DNA from: Heloderma charlesbogerti
Taxonomy: Eukaryota > Chordata > Lepidosauria > Squamata > Helodermatidae
Length of the DNA stretch: 64,000 nt
Direction: 5' to 3'
NCBI GenBank assembly: GCA_026122225.1
Contig: JANEZZ010001567.1
Span: 79,759-143,758 of the forward strand
Shown here: positions 10,222 to 21,079 of the stretch, one piece after another
Layout of the letters: each line of letters begins with the position of its first letter
Position numbering within the stretch: the first letter of the stretch is position 1
Program-made: the position numbers and the translations under genes
The notes under the pieces: model-generated
Seen by the model: the letters and a program-made list of their open reading frames with translations, nothing else
Told to the model about the DNA's origin: nothing
The model's database searches: none

Positions 10222-12954
10222 TCACTTGAGCGCATTATTCCGTGTCCTGCACTCTGGGATGATCAAGAAGAGATCCTGGCCTTCTTCTCTGTGACAACCT
10301 TTCAAGTACTTGAAGAGTGCTATCATATCTCCCCTCAGTCTTCTCTTCTCAAGGCTAAACATGCCCAGTTCTTTCAGTCTCTCTTCATAGGGCTTTGTTT
10401 CCAGTCCCCTGATCATCTTTGTTGCCCTCCTCTGAACCCTCTCCAGTTTGTCTGCATCCTTCTTAAAGTGTGGTGCCCGGAACTGGACACAGTACTCCAG
10501 ATGAGGCCTAACCAGTGCTAAGTAGAGGGGAACTAGTACTTCCCGGGATTTGGAAGCGATGCTTCTATGAATGCAGCCAAAAATAGCATTTGCCTTTTTT
10601 GCAGCCACATCACATTGTTGGCTCATATTCAGCTTGTGATTGACAACAATTCCAAGATCCTTCTCGCTCGTAGTGTGGTTGAGCCACGTATCCCCCATCT
10701 TGTAACTGTGCATTTGGTTTCTTTTTCCTAGGTGCAGAACTTGGCACTTGTCCCTATTAAATGCCATTCTGTTGTTTTCTGCCCAGCACTCCAGTCTATC
10801 CAGATCACTTTGAATTTTGTTTCTGTCTTCCAAAGTATTAGCTATCCCTCCCAATTTTGTGACATCTGCAAATTTGATCTGCATTCCCTGCACCTCCTCC
10901 TCCAAGTCATTCATAAAAATGTTGAAGAGCACTGGGCCCAGGACTGAGCCCTGCGGTACCCCACTCGTTACCTCTCCCCAGCTTGAGAAGGTCCCACTTA
11001 TAAGCACTCTTTGAGTCCGATTCTGTAGCCAACTGTGGATCCACCGGATCGTTGTTTCATCTAGCGCACTTCGAGCTAGTTTGCTCATCAGGAGATCATG
11101 GGGCACTTTGTCGAAAGCTTTGCTGAAGTCGAGGTATATGATGTCTACAGCATTCCCACGGTCTACAAGGGAGGTTACTTGATCAAAAAATGAGATCAGA
11201 TTTGTCTGGCAGGACTTGTTTTTGACAAATCCATGTTGGCTTCAAGTAATCACGGCATTGTTGTCAAGGTGCTTCCAGATGGATTGCTTTATGATCTGCT
11301 CCAGAATTTTCCCAGGGATTGATGTCAGACTGACTGGTCTGTAGTTCCCAGGTTCCTCCTTTTTACCCTTTTTGAAGATAGGGACAACGTTAGCCCTCCT
11401 CCAGTCATCTGGCACTTCCCCCGTCCTCCATGACTGCTCAAAGAGAATAGACAGCGGTTCTGAGAGTTCTTCTGCCAGTTCCTTTATGACTCTAGGATGC
11501 AGTTCTTCTGGCCCTGGAGATTTGAACTCATTCAGAGTAATGAGGTGTTCCTTGATCATATGCCTGTCGATCTCAAGGTGCAATCCTGCCCCTTCAGCCT
11601 GTACTTCGCCTTTGCCAGGGGGGTCATAGACCCTCTTTTGGGAGAAGACTGAGCCAAAGTAGGAATTGAGCACCTCTGCCTTTTCTTTGTCATCTGTTAT
11701 CGTTTTGTCATCCTTATTTAATAGCTGAACCACCATTTCTTTCCTCTGCCTTTTACTATGCACGTAGCTGAAGAAAGCCTTTTTGTTGTTTTTAACATCC
11801 CTTGCTAACCTCAGCTCATTCTCAGCTTTAGCCTTCCTGACGCCATCCCTGCAATTCTGTGCTATCTGCCTGTACTCTTCCTTTGTTACTTGGCCTTCTT
11901 TCCACTTCCTATATGTGTCCTTTTTTGTTTTCAGGTCATCCCTAAGCTTTTTGTGAAGCCACATTGGCTTCTTCTGTTGTCTTCCACCTTTTCTTCTTGT
12001 TGGAATTGCTTGTGATTGTGCCTTGAGAATTTCCTTTTTTAAAAGCTCCCACCCATCTTGGACTCCTTTTCTCGCTAGCATCGCTTGCCAGGGGACCTTA
12101 CTGATCATTGTTCTGAGTTTATGAAAATCAGCTTTCCTAAAATCCAGGGTACGCGTTTGACTACACTCGGCTTTTGCTTCCCTTAGAACCAAGAACTCAA
12201 GTACAACATGGTCGCTTTCCCCCAGAGTTCCTGTAACTGCTACTTTCTCCACTAAGTCATCTCTGTTGGTTAGGATCAAGTCAAGGATAGCCGATCCTCT
12301 AGTTCCTTCCTCTACTTTCTGTAGGAGGAAGGTATCCGCCACACAAGTCAGGAATTTCCTGGAGGGGCCATGTTTTGCAGAATTTGTCTCCCAACAAATA
12401 TCGGGGAAATTGAAGTCCCCCATTACTACTACATCATGCTTCCTTAAAACATTGGCTATTTGCTTTTCAAAAGTTTCATCCTCATCTTCTCCTTGATTGG
12501 GTGGTTGGTAGTAGACTCTGACCACCAGGTTCCTTTTATTCTTTGCTCCATTTATTTCAACCCAGATGCTCTCGATGGGGCTACCAAGCTCCTCCTCCTG
12601 TATTTCTGTGCAGAGATATGTATTTTTCACATACCGTGCAACCCCACCTCCCTTTCTGTTCCTCCTGTTCTTTTTGAACAAGTTATATCCTTCACTTGCT
12701 GTATTCCAGTCATGAGAGTCATCCCACCAAGTCTCAGTTATACCTATCAGGTCATAATTTCCCTCTTGTATTAAGAGTTCAAGTTCGTTCTGTTTGTTTC
12801 CCATACTCTGGGCATTAGTATATAGACATCGAAGACCATGTGCTTCATAGTCTGGCTTTCTTCCTACATGTGTCTGAAGACTATTACTGGGCGCTATCAG
12901 AGCTGTTCTCTCCGTTGCAGTGCATGCGCCTGTGTCCATTGTTACCCCCAACAT
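10222..12954 (-). pseudogene. CR1 ORF2 (endonuclease + reverse transcriptase), one stop and a mutated catalytic Asp
   Basis: The N-terminal half (12954-11242) is an APE-type endonuclease (LYTNAQSMGNKQNELELL, ITETWWDDSHDW, GDFNFPDICWE, and SDHVVLEF with the catalytic SDH). The reverse transcriptase follows (NYRPVSLTSIPGKILEQIIK; SGVPQGSVLGPVLFNIFMND). An in-frame TGA at 11242-11244 replaces the Arg of the 'ITRSQHGF' motif, a CGA-to-TGA change fitting CpG decay. The catalytic FADD box reads FADV (codon at 10862-10864). The 22.9-24.1 kb relative still has FADD. This copy is therefore dead despite long open frames. Confidence 0.92.
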
Positions 12955-14003
12955 TACATCTCCCTTCCCCGTAGGATGCAGTTTAAAGCCCTCCTGATGA
13001 AGTTCTTCATGCTGTGGCCAAACACATTCTCCCCAGCCTTTGTGAGGTGCAACCCATCCCTAGCCAACAGCCCATCTTCCAGGAAGTATAGCCCGTGGTC
13101 CCAGAATCCAAATCTCTCTCGTCGGCACCACCTTCGTAGCCAGTCATTCACCCAGAGTATTTTTCTTTCCCTTTCTATCCCTCTTCTGACTACTGGAAGG
13201 ATGGATGAGAAAACTATCTGGGCCCCAGAGTTCTTGAGTTTCCTTCCCAGAGCTTCAAAGTCTGACGTGATCTCTTCGTAGCTCCGCCTGGCGGTATCAT
13301 TTGTTCCCACATGGATGAGAAGAAAGGGATACCTGTCAGTGGGCTTTATGAGTGCAGGCAACCTTTCAGTCACGTCTCTAATCTGTCCTCCCGGGAGACA
13401 ACATACCTGGCGAGTCCACGGGTCTTCGCGACATACTTGGGTCTCGATCCCACGCAGCAAGGAGTCTCCCACTACTACCACTCTTCTCTTCTTCTTCTTG
13501 TAGGCCTGGGTTTCATCGCCTCTGTTTGACTGACCTTTAGCCTCTTGCTCACTCTCATGCAGGTTCCCGTGTGATTCTTCCTCTGCAGGCTGTCCTCCAG
13601 TCTCATCCTCAAGTACCTGGAATCGGTTCCACAGCTCCACTGCTTCCACTGGTGCAGAGTGGCGTCTAGTTCTTCTTCTCCTAACTGTCACCCTTTTCCA
13701 AGGAGTATCCTCTATTCCATTTTTCTTTACCTCAGCATTTCCCACTGCCTCATCTTGCTGTTGCTCTTCAAGCTTCTGGTCTGCCCTATGCTGCTGTAGT
13801 TCCCCCATTCTGTCCAAGAACTCTTTGTGTTCTCTTATTCCCCGGAGGGTCGACAGTCGCCGCTCCAGTCCGCTTACTTTTTCCTCCAGCAGCGTGATCA
13901 ACTTGCACTTGTTGCAGGTGTAGGCCATGTTGTTCTCAGGCAAGAAACTGAACACTGCACACACCTTGCAGGTCACCACCACTGGAGAGTCCTGTCCTTC
14001 CAT
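12954..14003 (-). CDS. CR1 ORF1 protein with SGNH-type esterase domain
   Basis: 349-residue open frame. The N-terminus has cysteine pairs (CKVCAVF...YTCNKCKLI) of a PHD/zinc-ribbon type, then a coiled coil (residues ~30-90, KVSGLERRLSTL). The C-terminal half is an SGNH hydrolase: block I VVVVGDSLLRGIE, block III HVGTNDTARR, block V DGLHLTKAGE. CR1 ORF1 esterases bind RNA and lipid-like substrates during retrotransposition. The frame is uninterrupted and abuts ORF2 at 12954. Confidence 0.9.
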   Translation of the reverse strand: MEGQDSPVVVTCKVCAVFSFLPENNMAYTCNKCKLITLLEEKVSGLERRLSTLRGIREHKEFLDRMGELQQHRADQKLEEQQQDEAVGNAEVKKNGIEDTPWKRVTVRRRRTRRHSAPVEAVELWNRFQVLEDETGGQPAEEESHGNLHESEQEAKGQSNRGDETQAYKKKKRRVVVVGDSLLRGIETQVCREDPWTRQVCCLPGGQIRDVTERLPALIKPTDRYPFLLIHVGTNDTARRSYEEITSDFEALGRKLKNSGAQIVFSSILPVVRRGIERERKILWVNDWLRRWCRRERFGFWDHGLYFLEDGLLARDGLHLTKAGENVFGHSMKNFIRRALNCILRGREM

Positions 14004-14744
14004 TGCCTCTTTTCCCTTTTTGTGTCTAGCTTTGTGATTGTTCTAGACTAGCCTGTGCCTGCTCCTCTGCTCAGTAGAGGTTAAAAGCAGAGTCCCACTG
14101 GTGTGAAAGTGCGTGTTACAAGACAAATAAATGGAAAAAAGTTAGTAAAAAAAATAAAAAAATGTTAGGGGCCTCCCCCTTGACCTCCCCTGCCGAACTC
14201 CCCTGGCCAACTCCTGTTTGCTCCCCCTGTTCACTCGCTCTGTTCGCTTGCTCTCTGGGAGCTTGTGTGCTTCTGTAGTCCCTGGACCAGCTGGAGCAGC
14301 TTGCTCTGCTCTGCCCTGCTCAGCCGGGAGGCGGGAAACAGACTGAAGCTTCCCGCCCCGGTCAGCTGCTGGGAGTACTCAGGCCACACCCCTCCAATTC
14401 AGTTGGAGCTCTCAGAAGCTCCTGGTGAGCTCACAGCCGCTCAGAAGGATAAAGGGCAGCCCCCTGGGCTTCCTGCAGCCCACTTACCTCTTAGCCTCTG
14501 TCTCCTTTGTCTCCTTTGTCTCTTCAACCCCTGCAACTCCCCTGGCCAACTCCCGTTTGCTCCCCCTGGTCGCTCGCTCTGTTCGCTCGCTCTCTGGGAG
14601 CAATGGCCCTGCCTCGTTGACATAATTTTATGGGGTTTCAAATGACGATTTGCTTTTGCGACCCTCCCATATTTTCCCGCCACCTCTTCTGTCTTTTTTT
14701 CCCTAAGGAGGGTGGGGCTAGGGGCTCCCCACCTGGAAGCATCC

Positions 14745-14910
14745 CCTCAGTGCCAGTTTCTGGGGTACAAGAGTGGGGGGGGGCTGTTGCGCTCATGTCC
14801 TGCTTCTGAGCTTCCCATTGGGGCATCTGGTTGGCCACTGTGAGAACAGAGTGCTGGACTAGGGAGTCCCTTGGTCTGATCCAGCATCAGGGCTCCCTTT
14901 ATGTTCTCAT
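14745..14910 (+). repeat. CR1/L3-like LINE 3' tail (right part)
   Basis: 'tgccagtttctggggtacaag...ggctgttgcgctcatgtcctgc...gtgctggactagggagtcccttggtctgatccagcatcagggctc...ttatgttctcatggg' is the 3' UTR of the same family as 9775-9978. Its orientation and content fit continuation of that fragment across the CR1. About 100 bp (14640-14745) between them is unexplained. Confidence 0.6.
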
Positions 14911-15167
14911 GGGAGAGAAGGGGAGGCAGGAGTAGCCATATGTGGTTGTTTCAGGGAACAAGGAAGCAATATGTGGTTGTTCCAGTTGCACGTGCTTGGG
15001 ATCAGTTTCAGGGCCTGAGAAGCTGGGGGTTGTGCCAATGGCTTCTGGGAAAAGGGCAGAGCCTTTTGAGGCAGGACACTCACTGATGGGGATGGGAACC
15101 CACCAGCTCCATAAAGCCTCCAGGAATAGGAGGTGCTCCAGGCTCTTGGGCTTTCTAACTCCCATTT

Positions 15168-15567
15168 CATAGAATCATAGAATAGTAGGGTTGGAAGGGG
15201 CCTACAAGGCCATCGAGTCCAACCCCCTGCTCAGTGCAGGAACCCAAGTCAGAGCATCCCTGACAGATGGCTGTCCAGCCTTGTCTTGAATGCCTCCAGC
15301 GTGGGAGAGCCCGCCGCCTCCCTAGGGAATGGATTCCATTGGCGTATTGCTCTAACAGTCAGGAAATTTTTCCTGATGTTCCGCTGGAATCTGGCTTCCT
15401 GGAACTTGAGCCCATTATTCCACGTCCTGCACTCTGGGATGATGGAGAAGAGATCCTGGCCTTCCTCTCTGGGACAACCTTTCAAGGACTTGAAGGGCGC
15501 TATCCTATCACCCCTCAGTCTTCTCTTCTCAAGGCCAAACATGCCCAGTTCTTTAGATCGCTTGAAA
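15168..15567 (-). mobile_element. CR1 3' fragment, 5'-truncated
   Basis: Starts with the ATTCTATG-type tail read in reverse (catagaatcatagaatagtagg) and continues into the last ~110 codons of ORF2 (KELGMFGLEKRRLRGDRIA) to about 15567. It directly abuts the left end of the inverted-duplication arm. Confidence 0.88.
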
Positions 15568-15574
15568 GTGCTCT

Positions 15575-15745
15575 GGAAGTGGGAAGTATTATTGCTGCCT
15601 GCTCTGACTGGCCATGGCTCTCCAGGGTCTCGGGCAGAGAGAGAAGGATCTCTCCCATCAGCTCCTCCCTTGCGTTCCTTCTTAGCTGGAGATGCCAGGA
15701 CTGAACCTGGGGCCCCCTTCTGCCTGTGAAGGAGTGCTGAGCTGC
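15575..15745 (-). mobile_element. tRNA-derived SINE shared by both inverted arms
   Basis: Reads 'ctctgactggccatggctctccagggtctcgggcag...cagctggagatgccaggactgaacctggggc...agtgctgagctg'. On the opposite strand this is a tRNA-like head with a GGTTCAgTCC B box. The equivalent copy sits at 32590-32745 in arm 2, so it predates the duplication. Other members are at 30330-30530 and, in plus sense, 19330-19400. Confidence 0.6.
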
Positions 15746-16092
15746 GCCCCCCCCCAACTCTCATGCTGGGAGTTACACAGGCCCTGCCCAGGTTCCCAGC
15801 AGAGTTTCTGACCCCAGGAAGGGGGTCCTTGTGCTTCAGTGCCACCCCATCTGCCAGGACAGCAGGAGGCCTCTGAGGAGGGTTTGCTTAGAAATACGCC
15901 CCTCAGGTAGAGGTCAGTTCAGCTGCTGGGTCCAGAAGGGAGGTTGTGTTTGGCAACAATATGGGAGTCTGGCTGGGCAGAAAAAAGAGGTGCGAGGGAT
16001 TTACGCTTGAGGGGCAGTTCAAGGCCTAGTTCTGACCCTCCCAAACACCCCTCCGTGGATGAAACTGTGTCCCCATCTCTCTCTCTCTTTAG

Positions 16093-16116
16093 CAACACCC
16101 ACCCAACCACCTGCAG
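16093..16116 (+). pseudogene. MHC class II beta exon 5 (cytoplasmic tail, 24 bp), copy A
   Basis: A 24-bp exon between a polypyrimidine acceptor (ctctctctttag) and a consensus donor (gtaagg). 24 bp is the usual length of the small cytoplasmic exon of class II beta genes. In phase 1 it gives TPTQPPA, resembling the proline/threonine tail of the family. The inverted copy at 32184-32207 has the same length, phase and splice sites and reads TPIQQLA. The coding potential is kept, but the gene upstream is broken. Confidence 0.75.
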
Positions 16117-16154
16117 GTAAGGTCTCTCCACACCTCTTCCCCCAATTCCTTGTG

Positions 16155-16400
16155 TGTATGTTTATCTTGCCTTTGCAGAAACATTTGTCCGAAGTAGCTT
16201 ACGAATGTTTCCAAAAGACCACACAAGTCAGTATCCAGAGTGCAGCTCCTCTGCAGCGCGCAGAAACCCCTGCTCTGCGAGTCTCTTGGAGAAGAAACAA
16301 GCAAGCGTCCTGTGGCACTTTGAAGGCTTGCAGATTTATTCTGGCAGAACCTTTTATGGGCAGAACCCACTTCCTCAGATGCAAGATGGGTTATCCCCAG
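16155..16400. repeat. Widespread amniote interspersed repeat, present in both arms
   Basis: Contains 'gcgtcctgtggcactttgaaggcttgcagatttatt...agaaccttttatgggcagaacccacttcctcagatgca', a very common reptile repeat. The counterpart in arm 2 is at 31900-32095. Its presence in both arms shows it inserted before the inverted duplication. I cannot name the family. Confidence 0.5.
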
Positions 16401-16628
16401 TTGTTTATTTATTATTAAAATTTACATAATGCTTAATATAATAAAATCTCTAAGCAATTTACATATAACAATATTAAAATTACAGCTTAAAAGACACTAT
16501 TAAAAACAACAATTGCAATTACAACAATAAGAACAATACAAAAACAGCAAAATAGTACATCTGCATGTTTAGTTATGATGATTAAAAGCCGAATTAATTG
16601 CAAGCCAGTTGACAGATGTATATGGATT

Positions 16629-17742
16629 GTTGTTGTTGTTGTTCAGTCGTGTCCGACTCTTCGTGACCCCATGGACCATAGCACGCCAGGCCTTCCTGTC
16701 CTGCGCTCTCTCCCGGAGCGTGCTCAAGTTCATATTCATTGCATCGGTGATGCTATCTAGCCATCTCATCCTCTGCCGTCCCCTTCTCCTTTTGCCTTCA
16801 GTCTTTCCCAGCATCAGGGTCTTTTCCAGAGAGTTTTCTCTTCGCATTAGGCGGCCAAAATAGTTGAGCTTCAGCTTCAGTATCTGTCCTTCCAATGAGC
16901 AGTCAGGGTTGATTTCCTTGAGGATGGACTGATTTGACCTCCTTGCAGTCCAGGGGACTCGTAAGGGTCTTCTCCAGCACCACAGTTCGAAGGCATCAAT
17001 TCTTCAGCGCTCAGCCTTCCTTAGAGTCCAGCTCTCACAGCCATACGTTGCCACTGGCAAACCATAGCTTTGATTAGACGGACCTTTGTCGGCAAGGTGA
17101 TGTCTCTGCTTCTTACTATGCTGTCTAGGTTTGCCATAGCTTTCCTCCCAAGGAGCAAGTGTCTTTTAATTTCATGGCTACAGTCACCGTCTGCTGTGAT
17201 CTTGGAGCCCAAGAAAGGAAAATCTGTCACTGCTTCCATTTCTTCCCCTTCTATATGCCAGGAAGTGATGGGGCCAGATGCCATGATCTTCATTTTTTTA
17301 ATGTTGAGTTTCAAACCAGCTTTTGCACTCTCCTCTTTCACCCTCAACAAGAGGCTCTTGAGATCCTCTTCGCTTTCTGCCATTAGGGTGGTATCGTCTA
17401 TGTATCTGAGGTTGTTGATAATTCTCCCAGCAATCTTAATTCCGACCTCTGATTCATCCAACCCGGCGCTTCTCATGATGTACTCTGCATATAAGTTAAA
17501 TAAGCAGGGTGACAATATGCAGCCTTGTCGTACTCCTTTCCCAGTTTTGAACCAATCGGTTGTTCCATGTGTGGTTCTTACTGTTGCTTCTTGACCCTCA
17601 TACAGGTTTCTCAGGAGACAGGTAAGGTGGTCTGGTACTCCCATCACTTTAAGAATTTGCCACATTTTGTTGTGATCCACACAATCAAAGGCTTTAGCAT
17701 AGTCAATGAAGCAGAAATAGACGTTTTTCTGGAATTCTCTTG
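16629..17742 (-). mobile_element. BovB (RTE) LINE, 5'-truncated, arm 1 only
   Basis: Read on the minus strand it encodes the reverse transcriptase from EFQKNVYFCFIDYAKAFDCV through VRQGCILSPCLFNLYAEYIM to the C-terminal RRRGRQRMRWLDSITDAMN. It ends in the BovB tail (gagtcggacacgactgaac, then CAA repeats). The catalytic box reads YIDD instead of YADD. The frame is broken near 17060. Arm 2 has the uninterrupted target (around 31655-31700), so insertion followed the inverted duplication. Confidence 0.92.
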
Positions 17743-18324
17743 AAATCCAGTCAGAGGGGCTCAAAGTCATTGAAATGCAGGGGGTGTTCTGAGCAAACCT
17801 CTCATGTATCCAAGAAATGCACAGTGATAATTCAGAACTGGAAGAAATTGAGATAATACAGCCTTCCTAGTTTGACTGTGTTAATATAACACTACCAAAG
17901 GGGGAGATGCATCCTTGGTCTCAATTAAGCCCCTAAATGAACACAATCAAACTTGGTATGATTCTAGTTCAGCCATTTCATTCTGGAGCCTCTCTTTACA
18001 GCGGGTCTGTCATAATACCATGACCTTTTGGTTAGCAGCAGAGTATCCAAGGAGGCTGACGTGGTGGGGGTCCCCCTCTCTTGGCTGCAGCGCCCTGCCC
18101 TGCCTAGAATGATATTCTGGACCATCCATCATTCATTCTGAGTGGGTTGGTGGTGTGGTGTGAGAGTCTGCAGGGGGAAGGGGGTGGATGGTAGAGCCCC
18201 TGGGCAAGTCAACATTCCAGACCATTGTCTCTTCTTGCGCGTCATCCAAATATGTACGTTTCTATTTACTTATGTTGTTTACTATACATTTCTATCTTCT
18301 TCTCTCCTGCCTTTCCCCTCACAG

Positions 18325-18424
18325 CACTGATCAGCTAGTCCTTCCAGCTCTGAGCCCCAATATAGAAAACAGCCCTGTTCATAGCTCTTCCTTTTATTTC
18401 TTTCCTTGGAGGATGCAAAACTGG
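18325..18424 (+). pseudogene. MHC class II beta exon 6 (last codons and 3' UTR start), copy A
   Basis: After acceptor tttcccctcacag the sequence CACTGATCAGCTAG in phase 1 gives ALIS and a stop (18336-18338). The inverted copy B gives ALVS and stop in the same frame. Class II beta genes typically end with a few codons in the terminal exon. The UTR then continues until a repeat inserted at about 18425, and resumes at about 18845. Confidence 0.7.
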
Positions 18425-18845
18425 AGGGGGAGAAAAAGGGCTTCATCACACAAGGCTAAAAATCCTGCAATTTACTGGGGCTTCTGCTTCTGGAATCTTT
18501 GTGGGATCAGATCCGGTCCTTTCCACGTGGCATTAAAAAAACCTCTAAACTCCGCAATGAGATCTATGCGATTCATCACAAAGCCACTAGGCAGCGCTGT
18601 TGTTTTATTTGTAATAAAAGCGACTTTAAACTGTACACCCTCATTTATATCGACCCCACGGAGGGAGAAGGGGAAATGCCAGACTTGCCTCATCATGGAA
18701 AACAGCGCAATAGAGCTCACAAAGAGCGGGAGGTTCCTGGATGAGGGCTGCGTCATGTACAGGACCCACAGACTTCCGTGAGTAAGCAATCTCCATAGCA
18801 GGATAAAAGCCCAGTGTGAAGGAGCCCAAAGAGGAAGGACAAAAG
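18425..18845 (-). repeat. Unclassified repeat inserted in the exon 6 UTR of copy A
   Basis: About 420 bp that interrupt the alignment with arm 2: UTR text 'ggagggggagaaaaaggg' resumes at 'agaatctgcagcctggacctcctcctgc', contiguous in arm 2. The right end matches 4690-4760 in reverse. It contains 'cactaggcagcgctg', similar to the end of the 4690 copy. Confidence 0.5.
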
Positions 18846-20060
18846 AGAATCTGCAGCCTGGACCTCCTCCTGCTTGGACCTTCCGTCACTGGCTGGCTTT
18901 CCTGCTTCTGTTAATTTGTTGTGTGTGTGTGTGGGAGATAGGAGAAGGATTCATTCTGCCAAGTGCTGAGAAGATCCTTATCCTTCCCTGGATTTCTGAT
19001 CAGGAGCAGAGAACTGGTCAGAGCCCGTTCCTCACCTGGCAGAACCATGCAGATGACCCCCTTCCCAAACGGGGTGAGACTCACTCCGGGGTCAGCTGCC
19101 TGCATTCACCTGGAGCTGCTGCATAGCATTGCGTCTGTCTGCGTTCACCTGTACTGCGTCTGCATTGCCAGCGTTCTGAGCAGCATCCCCGGGACACGCC
19201 AGCGGATTCCACTCTGAGTTGATGGATGGCTAATCAGAAGTGCTGCTGCCTGTTGCTGGAATTGCAGGAAATCACAAGGGTTAGTGGGATGGCATTGAAA
19301 AAGCTCACCATCTTTACTGGGGGGGGGGGGTAGCTGCGTGGAAGAGGCTCTGCTTAGCATGCAGAAGGTCTCAGGTTAAGCCTCCTGCAGCGTCTCCAGG
19401 CAGGGCTGGGCGGGGAGTTGACAACCTGGTGCCCTTCAGATGTCTTGGGCTATGATTCCCACAATCCCTGAGCATTGGCCATGCTGGCTGGGGCTTAGGG
19501 GAGTTGTAGTCCAAAATATCTGGAGGGCACCACATTGCCTCCCGCTGGTGCAGACACTGCTGGCCTTGTGGACCAGGGCTCTGATTTTGTGTAAGATGGT
19601 GTCTTATGTACTATTGCAGCCTGGAGACCTCCCAATGTGTTGGACTGCAACTCCTTTCATAACCAGCCAACACAGCCTTTGGGGATGGTGGGACTTGTAG
19701 TCCATCCCATCTTGAGGGCACCAGGATGAGGAAGGGTGTACGTTGGTTTCCAAACCTGAGACACTGATCCCTTTTCACTTTGATTAGAGGAGAAGGGTTT
19801 TCAGTTCCCATATTAGAGGCAAACATTCTAATAAAAAAACAGAATCCCTTTTGGTGGAGAGCTGCATGTGTGTCTTGGAGCAAAACAAGAGTGGTCTTTG
19901 GGAAAAGGTGGGGAGTTCTGAGGGTTTGAGCACCTGTCCGGTGGAGTTGGACTGGGAGGTCTATTCTGTGGAAGCGGCGGGTGTGTCTGACACAAAATAC
20001 ATTTCCTGACAGTGCTGTCCTGTTTTAGGAGAGGCGCTCTTGAGGGGTTTGCGGGGCAGC
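18846..20060 (+). other. 3' UTR/downstream DNA of copy A within arm 1
   Basis: No coding region recognised. Includes a TG run at 18919-18933, a SINE head at 19330-19400, and two palindromic MITE-like units at 19421-19540 and 19612-19730. A candidate AATAAA lies at 19829 (ctaataaaaaaac), but arm 2 has AGTAAA there. Matches arm 2 (29790-30860) through 'gtcagattctc/gtcagagcccg' and 'tctttgggaaaa' blocks. Confidence 0.6.
19421..19540. repeat. Palindromic MITE-like unit
   Basis: Two arms, 'tggtgcccttcagatgtcttggg' and 'ccaaaatatctggagggcacca', are inverted complements around a centre 'attggccatgctggctggggct'. This is a common squamate family that could fold into a hairpin. Related units are at 19612-19730, 30238-30306 (half), 37605-37700 and 44496-44606. 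Confidence 0.65.
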
Positions 20061-21070
20061 ATGCAGGCCTAGGAGAAAGGAGCACGTCCCTGGGAACTCA
20101 GGGTGAGCTGGCATCAATCTCCCGTCTGCTCTAACCCGAGAGATGTACTCCCTTCCCCTCCCAGAGTAAGTCCGAAACCTCTGCTGGCTTCCTCTGGGCC
20201 CAGGAGTCCTGGCTCCCCCTCTCCCCTGCCCTCTGTTGCGTTCCCATAATGGTCACCCCGCTCTGCTATGAACTGCAGGGGGAACTGGCAGAAGGAGGCG
20301 GCCCTTTTACAGGGTGAAGCCCAGCAGCGCCTGGCGGACCCCCCTCTCCCTGGATCCCCTGCAGGAGGGTCACTGAGTTTGGCTCCCCAAGGTGGAAGAG
20401 TGGGACCCCCGCCCGCTGCTTCCTGGCACTTCCATGGGTTTTGGTGGGCAGCCCACCAGCGGGCGAAGGGACCAGTCTTGGGGGGGGGTCTCCCTGGGGT
20501 CTGACTCAGCGTTGGCCCTGCGAGCCACGGCTGAGGGTCTTCGCTCGCAACTCTGAGGACAATACCAAATCGCATAGTTCACCAAATTTGCGCAGGTCTC
20601 CCCGGCGCCACCCCATCCAGCCGCCTTGCAGATTAAAAAAACCCAGACCCATTCAGGGAGATTTGCCCGGCGGCGAAGGCTGGCAGCAGGGGCCTGAGGG
20701 CACGGGCTGGGGAGGGCGGCGGCGGGAGAAGCGACAACCGCGAGCCCCCGCAGGCATTGCTCCGAAAAGAGCCGCGACGGGCGGAGCCGAGAACTCCCCT
20801 TCGCCGACTTCAGAGGGGCTCGGGGAAGCGTCGAGAGCCGGGAGGACAGCGGCGCGTGTCGGCTCGAGTCCTAATGGCGAGCGGGTAGTGTCGCCGGATT
20901 TCCTAGTACAATTCCCTACCGCACTTCTGCGCCTCGCTTGCACCTGTAACTACAAGGAAGGTGACGGGGTGAGGCTACACATAGAGGACAGGCGGATCCG
21001 CGCTTTTGCGCACTCGTGGAAGACCGGAGGGGGGGTCTACAATCCCATTTGTGTCCTTGCAAAGCGGCGG
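20061..21070. other. GC- and CpG-rich stretch, no gene recognised
   Basis: Rich in CpG, especially 20600-20960. Long frames exist on both strands but look like composition effects. It immediately precedes the L1 3' end at 21080, so it might be a regulatory or CpG island region, or the remains of another element. It is outside the alignable inverted arms. Confidence 0.4.
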
Positions 21071-21079
21071 AGGAAAACT

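Larger units (their letters stand above)
9982..14625 (-). mobile_element. Near full-length CR1 LINE with 5' UTR, ORF1, ORF2 and ATTCTATG tail
   Basis: CR1-clade non-LTR retrotransposon of about 4.6 kb. On the minus strand it runs from a GC-rich 5' UTR (about 14005-14625) through ORF1 and ORF2 to the diagnostic ATTCTATGATTCTATG 3' repeat (9982-10010). The 5' UTR contains two similar units about 335 bp apart (ctcgctctgttcgc...ctctctgggagc near 14235 and 14570), as expected for tandem promoter monomers. It lies in intron 3 of copy A. Confidence 0.9.
15570..20060 (+). repeat. Inverted duplication arm 1 (3' end of class II beta plus downstream DNA)
   Basis: Matches the reverse complement of about 29790-32795 in many ordered blocks. 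Examples are the SINE at 15580-15740, the exon 5 region, the block at 16430-16620, 17880-18110 (against 31500-31270, including 'agcagagtatccaaggaggctga'), exon 6, 18960-19310 and 19740-19900. Arm 1 carries two extra insertions absent from arm 2: a BovB (16629-17742) and a repeat in the exon 6 UTR (18425-18845). Confidence 0.88.

Noticed and set aside
15579..15745. A tRNA gene from the tRNA-like B-box text
   Set aside because: No complete cloverleaf; it is the head of a degenerate SINE found many times in the window.
18472..18789. Overlapping frames on both strands in the copy A UTR
   Set aside because: They fall in an interspersed repeat absent from the other arm.
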